DNA of 64,000 nt from Betaproteobacteria bacterium (GTDB taxonomy: Bacteria; Pseudomonadota; Gammaproteobacteria; Burkholderiales; Rhodocyclaceae): the NCBI GenBank assembly GCA_009780885.1, contig WQZF01000001.1, forward strand, positions 124,001 through 188,000, written 5' to 3'. Within the stretch, counting starts at the first letter, position 1; each line of letters opens with the position of its first letter. The position numbers were made by a program, and so were the translations under genes. The notes under the pieces are model-generated. The model was not told the DNA's origin, made no database searches, and worked only from the letters and a program-made list of their open reading frames with translations. This document shows, piece by piece, positions 45,785 through 55,049 of the stretch.

Positions 45785-48586
45785 TCAATGAGCTTCTTCC
45801 CAGTTCGCGCCGACGCCGACCTCGGCCAGCAGCGGGACGCTCAGGCGGGCAACCTCCGCCATCAGGCGCGGCAACGCTTCCCGTACCTGTTCCGTTTCGC
45901 GTTCGGGGGCTTCCAGTACGAGTTCGTCATGCACTTGCAGGATCAGCCGCGTTTCCAGCTTTTCCGCGTCGAGCCAGTTCTGCACGTTGATCATCGCCAG
46001 CTTGACCAGATCCGCAGCGGTGCCTTGCATCGGAGCATTGATCGCGGCGCGTTCCGCGCCCTGGCGGCGCATCGCCTGGGCGGAGCGCAGTTCCGGCAGC
46101 CAGAGGCGGCGTCCGGACAGGGTTTCGACGTAGCCCCGCGCGTGCGCCTGGGAGCGGGTTTCTTCCATATAGCGCAATACCCCGGGGTAACGGGCGAAAT
46201 AGCGGTCGATATAAGCCTGCGCCGCGCCGCGTTCGAGATCGAGTTGGCGTGCCAGGCCGAATGCGCTCATCCCGTAGATCAGGCCGAAGTTGATGACCTT
46301 GGCAATGCGCCGTTCGCTGGAGCCGATTTCGGAGGGAGGGATTCCGAAAATTTCCGATGCGGTGGCGCGGTGCACATCCTCGCCCGCAGCGAATGCCTGC
46401 AGCAGCCGCTCGTCGCCGGAAAGGTGCGCCATGATGCGCAATTCGATTTGCGAATAATCGGCGGAAATGATCCGGCATCCCGGCGGCGCGGCGAACGCGG
46501 CGCGGATTTTCCGGCCTTCGGCGGTGCGCACCGGAATGTTTTGCAGATTCGGATCCGAGCTGGCCAGCCGCCCCGTGCCGACGACCGATTGCGCGAAACT
46601 GGTATGCACCCGCCCGGTTTCCGGCTGGATCATGCGCGGGAGTTTGTCGGTATAGGTATTCTTGAGTTTCGCCAGTTCCCGCGTTTCAAGAAGCAGCTTC
46701 GGCAACGGGTGATCGAGCGCGAGTTCGGAGAGGACTTCCTCATCGGTAGAGGGCGTGCCGCCCGGGGTCTTCTTGCGCGCCGGCAATTTCAGTCGGACAA
46801 ACAGGATTTCCGCCAGTTGTTTTGGCGAATTCAGGTTGAAGGGCTGCCCGGCAAGCCGGTAGGCTTCCTGTTCCAGGGCGAGCAGCCGTGTGCCGATTTC
46901 GTGGCTCTGCCGCGCGAGCAGGGCGCTGTCGACCAGCACGCCAGCGCGTTCCATCCGAAACAGGATTTCGCTCACCGGCATTTCGACTTCGGCATAAAGC
47001 CGGTTCAGGGCCGGTTCGTCCTTGAGCGCGCGTTGCAGCACCTCGTGCGCGCGCAGCGTGACATCGGCATCCTCGGCGCCATAGGCGCTGGCCTTCTCGA
47101 CATCGACTTCGTCGAAGCCGATCTGTTTCGCGCCCTTGCCGCAGAGTTCCTCGTAGGAGATCGTCGTCAGTCCCAGATGCCGGCTCGCCAGTTGTTCGAG
47201 GTTGTGCTTGCGGTCCGATTCGAGGACGTAGGATTCCAGCATGGTGTCGTGCGCAATGCCGGAAAGCGCGATTCCGTGGTTGGACAGCACATGCTGCTCG
47301 TATTTCAGGTGTTGCCCGATCTTGAGGTGCTGCGGCGATTCAAACCAGGGTTTGAGCGCCTGCAAGGCCCGTTTGCGGTCGAGTTGTTCCGGGGCGCCGG
47401 GGCCCCGGTGCGCGAGCGGTATATAGGCGGCCTCGCCCGGCGCGGTGGCAAACGAAATGCCGACGATGCGCGCATCGAATACATTGAGGCTGGTCGTTTC
47501 GGTATCGAAGGCCACCCATTCGGCAGCGGCGATTTTTTCCTGCCAGGCCGTGAATGTTTCCCAGTCGAGAACGGTGACGTAGTTGGCGCGGTGAAGGCCG
47601 GAAGAATCCTGGTGCGCCGCAGCCGGCAAAGGCTGCGCGAGCGGAAGGAAAGACCGGGGAGAAGCCGGAGGCGCCTCTTGGCGTTTTTCAGCGCCCGTCC
47701 CGCCGCTTTCGATGGTTTCGCTTTCTCCGGAGAGATCCTGGATTTCCCTGAGCAGGCTCCTGAATTCATAATGCGCAAACAGCGCTTGCAGGCGTTCGAT
47801 CCCGGGCGGGCGCGGCTTGAGTTCCGAGGGCTGGAACGGGATATCGAGATCGCAGCGTATCGTGACGAGTTTTTTCCCCAACGGCAGGAAGTCGAGCGCC
47901 CGGCGCAGGTTTTCCCCCGCCGCGCCGCCGATTTCGCTGGCATGGGCGACAACGCCGTCGAGCGAACCGTATTGGGAGAGCCATTTCTGCGCCGTCTTCG
48001 GGCCGACCTTGGCGACGCCGGGAACGTTGTCGGAGGTGTCGCCGACCAGCGCCAGATAATCGACGATCCGTTCCGGCGGCACCCCGAATTTCGCCTGGAC
48101 GCCGGCTTTGTCGAGCGTCTCGTTGCTCATCGTATTGACCAGGGTCACACGGGGGCCGACGAGTTGGGCCAGGTCCTTGTCGCCGGTGGAAATCACGACT
48201 TCGATCCCGGCGGCGGCGGCGCGTGTGGCCAGCGTGCCGATCACATCGTCGGCCTCGACGCCGGATTCCATCAGCAGCGGCCAGCCGAGCGCGGCGATAC
48301 ATTCGTGCAGGGGCCCGATCTGCGCCACCAGCGACTCGGGCATCGGCGGGCGGTTTGCCTTATACTCGGGATACCATTCGTTGCGAAATGTCTTGCCTTT
48401 GGCATCGAATACGACAGCCTTGTAGCCGACATTGCGCCCCTTCAGATCGTTTTCGAGACGGCGGAGCATGTTCAGCACCCCAAGCATCGCGCCGGTAGGC
48501 TCGCCGCGCGCAGTGGAGAGTTCCGGAAGGGCATGGAATGCGCGGTACAGATACGATGAACCGTCAACCAGCAGCAGTAGCGCCAT
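45785..48586 (-). CDS. polA: DNA polymerase I
   Basis: 933 residues (E. coli 928). The N-terminal 5'-nuclease domain (LLLVDGSSYLYRAFHALP, STGDKDLAQLV, GVAKVGPKTAQKWL) comes first. The 3'-5' exonuclease domain keeps its acidic residues (VAFDTETTSLN), so proofreading looks active. Polymerase motifs A (SADYSQIELRIMAHLS), B (RRIAKVINFGLIYGMSAFGL) and C (LQVHDELVLEAP) follow. Roles in Okazaki-fragment maturation and repair. It diverges from the LOG-family gene. Confidence 0.98.
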   Translation of the reverse strand: MALLLLVDGSSYLYRAFHALPELSTARGEPTGAMLGVLNMLRRLENDLKGRNVGYKAVVFDAKGKTFRNEWYPEYKANRPPMPESLVAQIGPLHECIAALGWPLLMESGVEADDVIGTLATRAAAAGIEVVISTGDKDLAQLVGPRVTLVNTMSNETLDKAGVQAKFGVPPERIVDYLALVGDTSDNVPGVAKVGPKTAQKWLSQYGSLDGVVAHASEIGGAAGENLRRALDFLPLGKKLVTIRCDLDIPFQPSELKPRPPGIERLQALFAHYEFRSLLREIQDLSGESETIESGGTGAEKRQEAPPASPRSFLPLAQPLPAAAHQDSSGLHRANYVTVLDWETFTAWQEKIAAAEWVAFDTETTSLNVFDARIVGISFATAPGEAAYIPLAHRGPGAPEQLDRKRALQALKPWFESPQHLKIGQHLKYEQHVLSNHGIALSGIAHDTMLESYVLESDRKHNLEQLASRHLGLTTISYEELCGKGAKQIGFDEVDVEKASAYGAEDADVTLRAHEVLQRALKDEPALNRLYAEVEMPVSEILFRMERAGVLVDSALLARQSHEIGTRLLALEQEAYRLAGQPFNLNSPKQLAEILFVRLKLPARKKTPGGTPSTDEEVLSELALDHPLPKLLLETRELAKLKNTYTDKLPRMIQPETGRVHTSFAQSVVGTGRLASSDPNLQNIPVRTAEGRKIRAAFAAPPGCRIISADYSQIELRIMAHLSGDERLLQAFAAGEDVHRATASEIFGIPPSEIGSSERRIAKVINFGLIYGMSAFGLARQLDLERGAAQAYIDRYFARYPGVLRYMEETRSQAHARGYVETLSGRRLWLPELRSAQAMRRQGAERAAINAPMQGTAADLVKLAMINVQNWLDAEKLETRLILQVHDELVLEAPERETEQVREALPRLMAEVARLSVPLLAEVGVGANWEEAH

Positions 48587-48642
48587 AAACGTCGCAGCTC
48601 CTCGATCCCGTTGGATCGGAAAGAACAGAAGGGATTCGGGCA

Positions 48643-49371
48643 GTGAGTGAAATGAAGAAATTGCCGCCGTCGGCAGATCCCGAGATCGATGCCCTGACGC
48701 ATTCTCCGCGCCAAGCCTGGCGCATCCTTGGCATTATGTCAGAGTTCGTCGAGGCAACCGATCGCCTGGCCAAGATCCGTCCGGCAGTCTCGATTTTCGG
48801 CAGCGCCCGGATTGCGCCCGAAGATCCGTATTACGAACTGACCGAAACCATCGCGCGGCGACTGTCCGATTCCGGTTTTTCGGTCATTTCCGGCGGCGGT
48901 CCCGGCGTCATGGAAGCGGCGAACAAGGGCGCCTATTTCGGCAAGAGCCCGTCGGTGGGCCTGAACATCCAGTTGCCGCACGAACAGAAAAGCAATCCGT
49001 ACCAGGATATTTCGCAGAGCTTCCGGCATTTCTTCGCGCGCAAATACATGTTCGTCAAGTTCGCCGCCGCCTACGTCGTCATGCCCGGCGGCTTCGGGAC
49101 GCTGGACGAACTGATGGAAGCCCTGACGCTGATCCAGACGGAAAAAAGCCGTAGAATTCCGATCATCCTTGTTCATCGCCCGTTCTGGAGCGGCCTGGTC
49201 GACTGGTTCCGCAACATTCTGGTCGCGGAGCGAATGATCGGCTCCGAAGATATGGATCTGATTCAACTCATCGACGAACCGGAAGCGATTGTCGAGGCCA
49301 TTTTCAAGCATTACGAAACGCGCGGTTTCGATTCCTTGCCGCACGAACGCGAAATGCTGCTCAACCTTTAG
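48643..49371 (+). CDS. LOG-family nucleotide 5'-monophosphate N-glycosidase (TIGR00730)
   Basis: 242 residues. Rossmann-fold LOG motifs: SISIFGSARI-like VSIFGSARI, SGGGPGVMEAANKGAYFG, and PGGFGTLDELMEALTLIQT (PGGxGTxxE). Family members hydrolyse AMP or other NMPs, or cytokinin nucleotides, to base and ribose phosphate. Start at ATG 48652 is an alternative to GTG 48643. Divergent from polA. Confidence 0.9.
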   Translation: MSEMKKLPPSADPEIDALTHSPRQAWRILGIMSEFVEATDRLAKIRPAVSIFGSARIAPEDPYYELTETIARRLSDSGFSVISGGGPGVMEAANKGAYFGKSPSVGLNIQLPHEQKSNPYQDISQSFRHFFARKYMFVKFAAAYVVMPGGFGTLDELMEALTLIQTEKSRRIPIILVHRPFWSGLVDWFRNILVAERMIGSEDMDLIQLIDEPEAIVEAIFKHYETRGFDSLPHEREMLLNL

Positions 49372-49380
49372 GGAGCGCCC

Positions 49381-49779
49381 ATGTTCCGTTTCAGATTTTC
49401 CCCTTTCCGTTTCCTGACGCCGCTCGCATTCCTGCTGCTTGCTGGCGCGGCCCATGCGCAAACGGCGCTGGACAAAACCGGCGCGGCGCAGCCAACTCCC
49501 GCCGCCGCGACGAAGCCGGTTGCTCCCGCCGAACCGCCGCCGCCGCCGGAAATCATTCCCTTCGATCCGGAACTCGAACCGCAGGTGACGATTCGGCGCA
49601 ACGACACCGAAACGGTCGAGGAATACCGCGTCAACGGGCAGCTTTATATGCTGAAAGTGACGCCTGCCGGCGGAATTCCGTATTACCTCGTCGATCCGAA
49701 CGGCAACGGTCAATTCACGCCGGTCGAACCGGTCGACAAGCCGATCAGCGTGCCGCGCTGGGTGATCTTCAGTTTCTAG
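49381..49779 (+). CDS. DUF2782 periplasmic protein
   Basis: 132 residues. Signal peptide FRFLTPLAFLLLAGAAHAQ, Ala/Pro-rich linker (KPVAPAEPPPPPEIIP), then the DUF2782 core: EPQVTIRRNDTETVEEYRVN, GQLYMLKVTPAGGIPYYLVD. 9 bp after the LOG-family gene. The polA / DUF2782 association is common in betaproteobacteria. Function unknown. Confidence 0.88.
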   Translation: MFRFRFSPFRFLTPLAFLLLAGAAHAQTALDKTGAAQPTPAAATKPVAPAEPPPPPEIIPFDPELEPQVTIRRNDTETVEEYRVNGQLYMLKVTPAGGIPYYLVDPNGNGQFTPVEPVDKPISVPRWVIFSF

Positions 49780-49793
49780 GGCGCTGCCCGAAA

Positions 49794-49873
49794 AATTCTA
49801 ATTTAAAGTGAAATTTACTTTGGCTACAGTAGTGTGTGTTATTTAAAAATTATTTTTTCTAAATTAGAAAATT
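49794..49873 (+). repeat. AT-rich intergenic element, copy 10 (divergent ends)
   Basis: Ends AATTCTAATTT and AAATTAGAAAATT are altered, and the arms match the consensus less well. The core GGCTACAGTAGTG (49822-49834) keeps the off-centre position (34 and 45 bp). It begins 14 bp after the DUF2782 stop. Confidence 0.75.
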
Positions 49874-49965
49874 GTTTCTCCCGCCGCGATAAGCTGGAAG
49901 GCAGGTTTCCGGAGCTTTGTTCCGATTCCCCGGCGGCCATGGCCTGAACCCCTCCACAACGCGCC

Positions 49966-50733
49966 ATGTCCTCCTTCCCGCTCGAACCGCCTGCCTTTTC
50001 CGGAACCTCCCGCGCTGCCCCTGCGGGCAACGCGCTCTCGTGGATCGAGGAAGGATGGGCGCTGTTCACCGCGCAGCCGAAAAACTGGCTGCTGCTGGCC
50101 TTGATCCTGCTCCTCATCCAGTTGGCGATGTCGGTCATTCCGTTCGGATCGTTGATCGGCGCGGTCATTGGGCCGATCCTTGCCGGCGGGCTGATGGGCG
50201 GATGCCGCCGCCAATCGGTCGAAGAGGCGATCGAAGTCAGCGATCTCTTTGCCGGATTCAAACATGAATCCAGGCCGCTCCTGCTGCTCGGCATCCTCAA
50301 TGCCGGCGTGGTGATGGCGGTTTCAATCGTCTTCCTGATGATCGTCGGCGTCGGCATTGCCGGCGCCCTGTTTTCACAGCCATTGCCGGATTCAAACAAT
50401 CTGCTTCCGTTCCTGGCTGAAATCGTTCCGGCAAGCCTGGGCGCCTTTTTCGTTGCCCTGTGTTTTGCGACCCTCGGCTTGGGCCTCTTGCTGATGGCGA
50501 TGCTTTTTTCCCCGGCGCTGGTCTGCCTTAACCGGATGCCGCCGCTGGCAGCGGCAAGGGCCAGTTTCGCCGCCTGCCTGAAAAACTGGCTGCCGCTGAC
50601 GCTCTACGGCCTGATCCTGCTGCCGCTGTTCCTGCTGGCGCTGCTCACGATCGGCCTTGGCCTGCTGATCGTGCTGCCGCTGACCTACGCTTCCATCTAC
50701 GCAGCCTACCGCGACATTTTCGTCGTTTCCTGA
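49966..50733 (+). CDS. BPSS1780-family membrane protein 1
   Basis: 255 residues, polytopic: six hydrophobic segments starting with WLLLALILLLIQLAMSVIPF and ending with LTIGLGLLIVLPLTYASIYA. SWIEEGWALFTAQPKNW is the family's N-terminal signature. No charged active-site motif is visible; function unknown. It stands 26 bp before a homologous gene. Confidence 0.85.
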   Translation: MSSFPLEPPAFSGTSRAAPAGNALSWIEEGWALFTAQPKNWLLLALILLLIQLAMSVIPFGSLIGAVIGPILAGGLMGGCRRQSVEEAIEVSDLFAGFKHESRPLLLLGILNAGVVMAVSIVFLMIVGVGIAGALFSQPLPDSNNLLPFLAEIVPASLGAFFVALCFATLGLGLLLMAMLFSPALVCLNRMPPLAAARASFAACLKNWLPLTLYGLILLPLFLLALLTIGLGLLIVLPLTYASIYAAYRDIFVVS

Positions 50734-50759
50734 ACACGCTTTTTCCTGGATCCGGCACG

Positions 50760-51599
50760 ATGCAAACTTTGATTCTGGACGCACATCAGGGATGGCGCTG
50801 GCTTGCAGAAGGTTTTCGGATCTACCGGAAAAATCCGCATTTTCTCGCCCTGTTGCTGCTTTCCTACTGGGGCGTTCTTCTGCTGTTCAGCCTCATTCCC
50901 CTGCTCGGCTATCTTGCTGCCGCCGTTTTCGGGCCTGTCTTCCTGGTCAGCCTGATGAACGCCTGCCGTGACGCCGATCATGGCGAAGGCGTGTTTTCCG
51001 GGCCGCCCAAATCGTCCGAATCGTCCAAAGGCGCGTCCTTTCCGCGTCGCCGTTCGGTGCTGCCTGTGCTTTTTTCCGGATTCAGCGTCGAGCGGAACCG
51101 GCTTTTGATGCTCGGCGCCGTCTACTGCGCCGTCGACCTCTTTCTCCTTGCCGGCACTGCCCTGTTCGACGATGGCCTTCTTTTCCAGACCCTGCTCGGA
51201 GTCGCGAAGATCGACAGCGAAACGCCTGTCGACGCCTCCCTGATCGAATCGCAGCTACTCTGGTTCCTGCTGCTGCGGCTGCCGATGATTCTTGCCTTGT
51301 GGTACGCGCCGCTCCTGACCGGCTGGCGCGGAGTGCCGCTGGCGAAAGCGCTCTTCTTCAGTTGCGTTGCCGTCTGGCGCAACCGGCAGGCGTTCCTGGC
51401 CTACGGCCTGTGCGCGTTTTTGTTTTGCGCGCTGCTTCCGGTTTCGATCTCTTCACTGCTGGTGCTGATCCTCCCCTTCGCGACCACCTTCATTACCTAT
51501 GTGCTGGTGCTCGTCTTCGTGCTGATCTTTCTTCCCGTGCTGATGGTCAGCCGCTACGTCAGTTACCGGGATGTTTTCCGCGTCGATACCAATGCCTGA
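50760..51599 (+). CDS. BPSS1780-family membrane protein 2
   Basis: 279 residues, homologous in layout to the preceding gene: GWRWLAEGFRIYRKNPHFLA at the N-terminus, then six hydrophobic segments, ending YVSYRDVFRVDTNA (compare YAAYRDIFVVS in the first). A hydrophilic loop with SESSKGASFPRRRS sits in the middle. Its stop overlaps the nadD start by 8 bp. Function unknown. Confidence 0.85.
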   Translation: MQTLILDAHQGWRWLAEGFRIYRKNPHFLALLLLSYWGVLLLFSLIPLLGYLAAAVFGPVFLVSLMNACRDADHGEGVFSGPPKSSESSKGASFPRRRSVLPVLFSGFSVERNRLLMLGAVYCAVDLFLLAGTALFDDGLLFQTLLGVAKIDSETPVDASLIESQLLWFLLLRLPMILALWYAPLLTGWRGVPLAKALFFSCVAVWRNRQAFLAYGLCAFLFCALLPVSISSLLVLILPFATTFITYVLVLVFVLIFLPVLMVSRYVSYRDVFRVDTNA

Positions 51600-52254
51600 G
51601 TCCATGGGCACGGCCGTGCTTGGCGGCACCTTCGACCCGGTGCATTACGCGCATCTGCGGCTGGCCGAAGAGGCGCTTCTGGCGCTTGGGCTCGCCGCCG
51701 TGCGCTGGATTCCCGCCGGACAACCGCCGCACCGCGCCACGCCGAAAGGCGCGGCGGCCCACCGGCTGGCGATGGTGCGCGCGGCGATTGCCGGAAATCC
51801 GCGTTTCATTCTCGATGCGGCGGAAGTGGAACGGCAGGAACCCAGCTATACCGTCGAGACCTTGCGCCGCCTGCGGATCGAGACCGGCGCGGAACATTCC
51901 ATTGTGCTTCTCGTTGGCGCGGATGCCTTCGCAGCGCTCGATACCTGGTATTGCTGGCGGGAATTGTTCGAGCTTGCCCATATTGCCGTTGCGCAGCGCC
52001 CCGGCGTTTCCCTTGACCCTGGCCGGCTCTCGCCGCCGCTGGCAGCCTGCTGGCGCGAACGCTTCGCGCCGGAGGCGCGGGTGCTCGAAGCGCGGCCTGC
52101 GGGCCATATCGTCGAATTTCCGACGACTCCGCTGGCGATTTCGGCGACCCAAATCCGCGCCCTGATCGCGGCGGGCCGAAGCCCCCGTTATTTGCTGCCG
52201 GAGAGTGTTCTCGATTATATTCAGGACAACGGGCTGTACCGTGCGCCCTGTTGA
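51592..52254 (+). CDS. nadD: Nicotinate-nucleotide adenylyltransferase
   Basis: Adenylates nicotinate mononucleotide in NAD synthesis. 220 residues from ATG 51592 (MPESMGTAVLGGTFDPVHYA); ATG 51604 is a possible alternative. Signatures: GGTFDPVHYAHL (nucleotidyltransferase HxGH variant, H-Y-A-H), VGADAFAALDTWYCWREL, ISATQIRALIAAGRSPRYLL (ISxTxxR). It overlaps the upstream membrane-protein gene and precedes rsfS by 21 bp, a conserved pair. Confidence 0.95.
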   Translation: MPESMGTAVLGGTFDPVHYAHLRLAEEALLALGLAAVRWIPAGQPPHRATPKGAAAHRLAMVRAAIAGNPRFILDAAEVERQEPSYTVETLRRLRIETGAEHSIVLLVGADAFAALDTWYCWRELFELAHIAVAQRPGVSLDPGRLSPPLAACWRERFAPEARVLEARPAGHIVEFPTTPLAISATQIRALIAAGRSPRYLLPESVLDYIQDNGLYRAPC

Positions 52255-52275
52255 CCCCTTTCAATCACGCAAAAC

Positions 52276-52644
52276 ATGAAAATTTCGCAACTGGAAAAAA
52301 TCGTCGTCGACGCCCTGGAAGACATCAAGGGGCGCGACATTCAGGTCATCGACACCCACAAACTCTCCGCGCTTTTCGAGCGCATCGTCATCGCCAGCGG
52401 AGATTCCAACCGCCAGGTGCGCGCGCTGGCGCGCAATGTGCAGGAAAAATCGGAAGCCGCCGGAATCAGGCCGCTTTCGGTCGAAGGCGAGGGAAACGGC
52501 GAATGGATCCTGGTCGACCTGGGCGACATCGTCGTCCACGTCATGCAGCCGGCGATCCGCGCCTATTACAACCTCGAAGAGCTGTGGACGCTTCGCCCGT
52601 CGAATTCGGCGCGCGTCAGGCCGGATCCTGCCGCGACCCGATAG
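52276..52644 (+). CDS. rsfS: Ribosome silencing factor RsfS
   Basis: Binds uL14 and blocks subunit joining when nutrients are low. 122 residues. Core motifs DIQVIDTHKLSALFERIVIA, SGDSNRQVRALARNV, EGEGNGEWILVDLGDIVVHV and MQPAIRAYYNLEELW are intact. The usual downstream neighbour rlmH is not here; the next gene is unrelated. Confidence 0.94.
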   Translation: MKISQLEKIVVDALEDIKGRDIQVIDTHKLSALFERIVIASGDSNRQVRALARNVQEKSEAAGIRPLSVEGEGNGEWILVDLGDIVVHVMQPAIRAYYNLEELWTLRPSNSARVRPDPAATR

Positions 52645-52674
52645 CCCTTCTCATGCCGCCCGGTTTTCCACGGC

Positions 52675-52701
52675 TTGAGATTTCCGGGAAATCGCTATAA
52701 T
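52675..52701 (+). promoter_or_regulatory. Putative promoter of the SprA-related gene
   Basis: TTGAGA (52675-52680), TTTCCGGGAAATCGC, TATAAT (52696-52701). The spacing of 15 bp is short, but the string matches those upstream of dsbB, hupE and the gene at 7760. Confidence 0.5.
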
Positions 52702-52741
52702 GAAATGAGGATCGACGCCAGTTATTTCACCGAGGTTAGCC

Positions 52742-53386
52742 GTGTTGATTTCGTCTTTCTCTTCGACAAACCCTGGCGGGTACAGCGGTCTCGATGCGCT
52801 CCAGCAATCCAGCGCGCAGGCCAGAAAAGAAGATCCCGCCGGAAAGACCGCCGCTTCCAGGTCAAGCGAGGAAGCTGCGGCGGCGAAGAATGAACTTACT
52901 CCCCAGGAAGAGTCGGCAATCGTTCAATTGCAGAGCCGCGACCGTGCGGTGCGCGCGCACGAGCAGGCGCATCTGTCCGTCGCGGGGGGATTGGCGGTCA
53001 GCGGCGCGAGTTTCGACTACCAGACCGGGCCGGACGGCCGGGATTATGCGATTGGCGGCGAGGTGCAGATCGACGTTTCTCCGGGGCGCGACCCCGAAGA
53101 AACGCTCTCCAAGGCAGAACATATCCGCGCTGCCGCGCTGGCCCCTGCCGATCCTTCCCCGCAGGATCTCGCGGTTGCCGCTTCTGCGGCGCAAATGGCC
53201 ACGGAAGCGCGCGCCGAGTTGGCGCGCGCGCAAACGGAACAGACTCCGCAGCCCAGCGAGTTGTCCTCGATGCTTTCTTCTTCCTCTGCCTCGGGGAGCG
53301 AGAGACGCTCCTGGTACGTTCCTCCGGCAGCGCAGAACCGCGCTGACGTTCCCGGACTGGGCGCCAGCGTCGATATCTACGCCTGA
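52742..53386 (+). CDS. SprA-related putative metalloprotease (CJM1_0395 family)
   Basis: 214 residues from GTG 52742. The family motif HEQAHLSVAGG (HExxH-like) is centred near residue 78, followed by ASFDYQTGPDGRDYAIGGEV and QIDVSPGRDPEETLSKAEHI. The N-terminal 50 residues are Ser/Ala/Lys-rich, and the C-terminal 60 are Ser/Pro/Gln-rich, both likely disordered. Substrate unknown. Own promoter candidate 40 bp upstream; converges with aceB. Confidence 0.85.
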   Translation: MLISSFSSTNPGGYSGLDALQQSSAQARKEDPAGKTAASRSSEEAAAAKNELTPQEESAIVQLQSRDRAVRAHEQAHLSVAGGLAVSGASFDYQTGPDGRDYAIGGEVQIDVSPGRDPEETLSKAEHIRAAALAPADPSPQDLAVAASAAQMATEARAELARAQTEQTPQPSELSSMLSSSSASGSERRSWYVPPAAQNRADVPGLGASVDIYA

Positions 53387-53403
53387 ATTTTCCTGAGACC
53401 TTC

Positions 53404-55002
53404 CTACTTCATTGCTTCATACAACGGCAGCGTCAGGAATTCGGGGTAATCCGCCGACAGGCTCATTTCCTCGAAAATCCTTGCTGCCTGATCGTAGGTG
53501 TCCGTGTTTTCGCCCTGCGCGGTGACGGTGGTCTTCACCTTTCCCAATTCTTCCGGAATCAGCGCGCGCACCATTGCCGCGTCGATCTTGCGTCCGTCGT
53601 CGAGAATGCCCTTGGGACTCACGACCCATTGCCAGACTTGCGAACGCGAGATTTCGGCAGTGGCGGCGTCTTCCATCAGATTGTGAATCGGCACGCAGCC
53701 ATTGCCGGCCAGCCATGAGCCGAGGTAGTGGATGCCGACGTTGATATTGCCGCGCAACCCTGCTTCGGTAATCGGCGCTTCGGGCCGGAAATCGAGCCAG
53801 TTGGCCGGGCCGAAGGCGCCTTCAACCTGTTTCTGCCACTGATTCGGCGCCTTGCCGAGCACCGCGACGAATTCTTCCATCGCGATCCCCACCAATCCCG
53901 GATGCGCAACCCACCCGCCGTCGAAGCCGTCCGTCGCGTCGCGCCGCTTGTCGTGGCGAACGCCCGAAAGCGCCTTTTCGTTGGCCTGCGGGTCGCCCTT
54001 GATCGGAATCAGCGCGCTCATCCCGCCCATCGCCGGGGCGCCGCGCTTGTGGCACGCCTGCACCAGCGCCAGCGCGTAGGCGCGCATGAATGGCACTTCC
54101 ATCGTAATCGCGGCGCGATTGGCCAGGCAGAAATTCTTGTTCTTCCGGAATTTCTTGATGCACGAAAAAATGTAATCCCAACGTCCTGCGTTCAATCCGG
54201 CAGAATGCTCGCGCAGTTCGTAGAGGATTTCTTCCATCTCGAAGGTAGCGAGAATCGTCTCGATCAGCACGGTGGCCTTGATCGTTCCGCGCGGGATGCC
54301 GAGCTCGTCCTGCGCCATCACAAAAATCTCGTTCCACAGCCTTGCTTCCAGATGGCTTTCGAGCTTCGGCAGGTAAAAGAACGGCCCCGCGCCGCGCGCG
54401 ATCTGCTCCTTTGCGTTGTGAAAGAAGACCAGCGCAAAATCGAAAATCCCGCCGGAAACGCGCTGTCCATCGACCGTCACATGTTTTTCGTCGAGATGCC
54501 AGCCGCGCGGGCGGATTTGCAAGGTCGCAATTTTTTCATTGAGCCGGTATTCCTTGCCCGCCTCGTTCGTGTAATGAATTTGCCGCCGGATCGCCTCGTG
54601 GAGATTGATCTGGCCCTGGATCTGGTTTTCCCAGTTCGGGCTGTTGGAATCCTCGAAGTCGCTCATGTACGAATCCGCGCCGGAATTGAAGGCGTTGATG
54701 ATCATCTTGCGCTCGACCGGGCCGGTAATCTCGACACGGCGGCATTCCAGCGCCCTGGGCAAGGGCGCGATCTTCCAGTCGCCGCTGCGGATCGCGGCAG
54801 TCTCTGCCAGGAAACCGGGCATTTCGCCGGCATCGAAGCGCGCCTGCCGCGCCGTCCGCGTGCGCAGCAATTCCTGCCGCCGCGCTTCAAAGGCGCGATG
54901 CAGTTTGGCGAGAAACGCCAGGGCGTCGTGGCTGAGAATGGTTTCGGAACCGGGCAGCAACGGTGCGTCGACCCTGACTCCGGAAGGTAATTGAAGGCTC
55001 AT
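53404..55002 (-). CDS. aceB: Malate synthase A
   Basis: Condenses glyoxylate with acetyl-CoA to malate in the glyoxylate shunt. 532 residues (E. coli AceB 533). Start ATG 55002 with AAGGAG upstream. Motifs: FNSGADSYMSDFEDSNSPNW, KATVLIETILATFEMEEILY, HSAGLNAGRWDYIFSCIKKF, GGWVAHPGLV, EDAATAEISRSQVWQW (catalytic Asp/Glu region). aceA is not beside it. Confidence 0.97.
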   Translation of the reverse strand: MSLQLPSGVRVDAPLLPGSETILSHDALAFLAKLHRAFEARRQELLRTRTARQARFDAGEMPGFLAETAAIRSGDWKIAPLPRALECRRVEITGPVERKMIINAFNSGADSYMSDFEDSNSPNWENQIQGQINLHEAIRRQIHYTNEAGKEYRLNEKIATLQIRPRGWHLDEKHVTVDGQRVSGGIFDFALVFFHNAKEQIARGAGPFFYLPKLESHLEARLWNEIFVMAQDELGIPRGTIKATVLIETILATFEMEEILYELREHSAGLNAGRWDYIFSCIKKFRKNKNFCLANRAAITMEVPFMRAYALALVQACHKRGAPAMGGMSALIPIKGDPQANEKALSGVRHDKRRDATDGFDGGWVAHPGLVGIAMEEFVAVLGKAPNQWQKQVEGAFGPANWLDFRPEAPITEAGLRGNINVGIHYLGSWLAGNGCVPIHNLMEDAATAEISRSQVWQWVVSPKGILDDGRKIDAAMVRALIPEELGKVKTTVTAQGENTDTYDQAARIFEEMSLSADYPEFLTLPLYEAMK

Positions 55003-55049
55003 GCTGATCTCCTTGATGAAGAGGGGTGGTTGAAAGGAAGAAATTTTAT

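Noticed and set aside
45719-48559. 946-codon plus-strand frame opposite polA
   Set aside because: Antisense shadow; polA is complete with all motifs.
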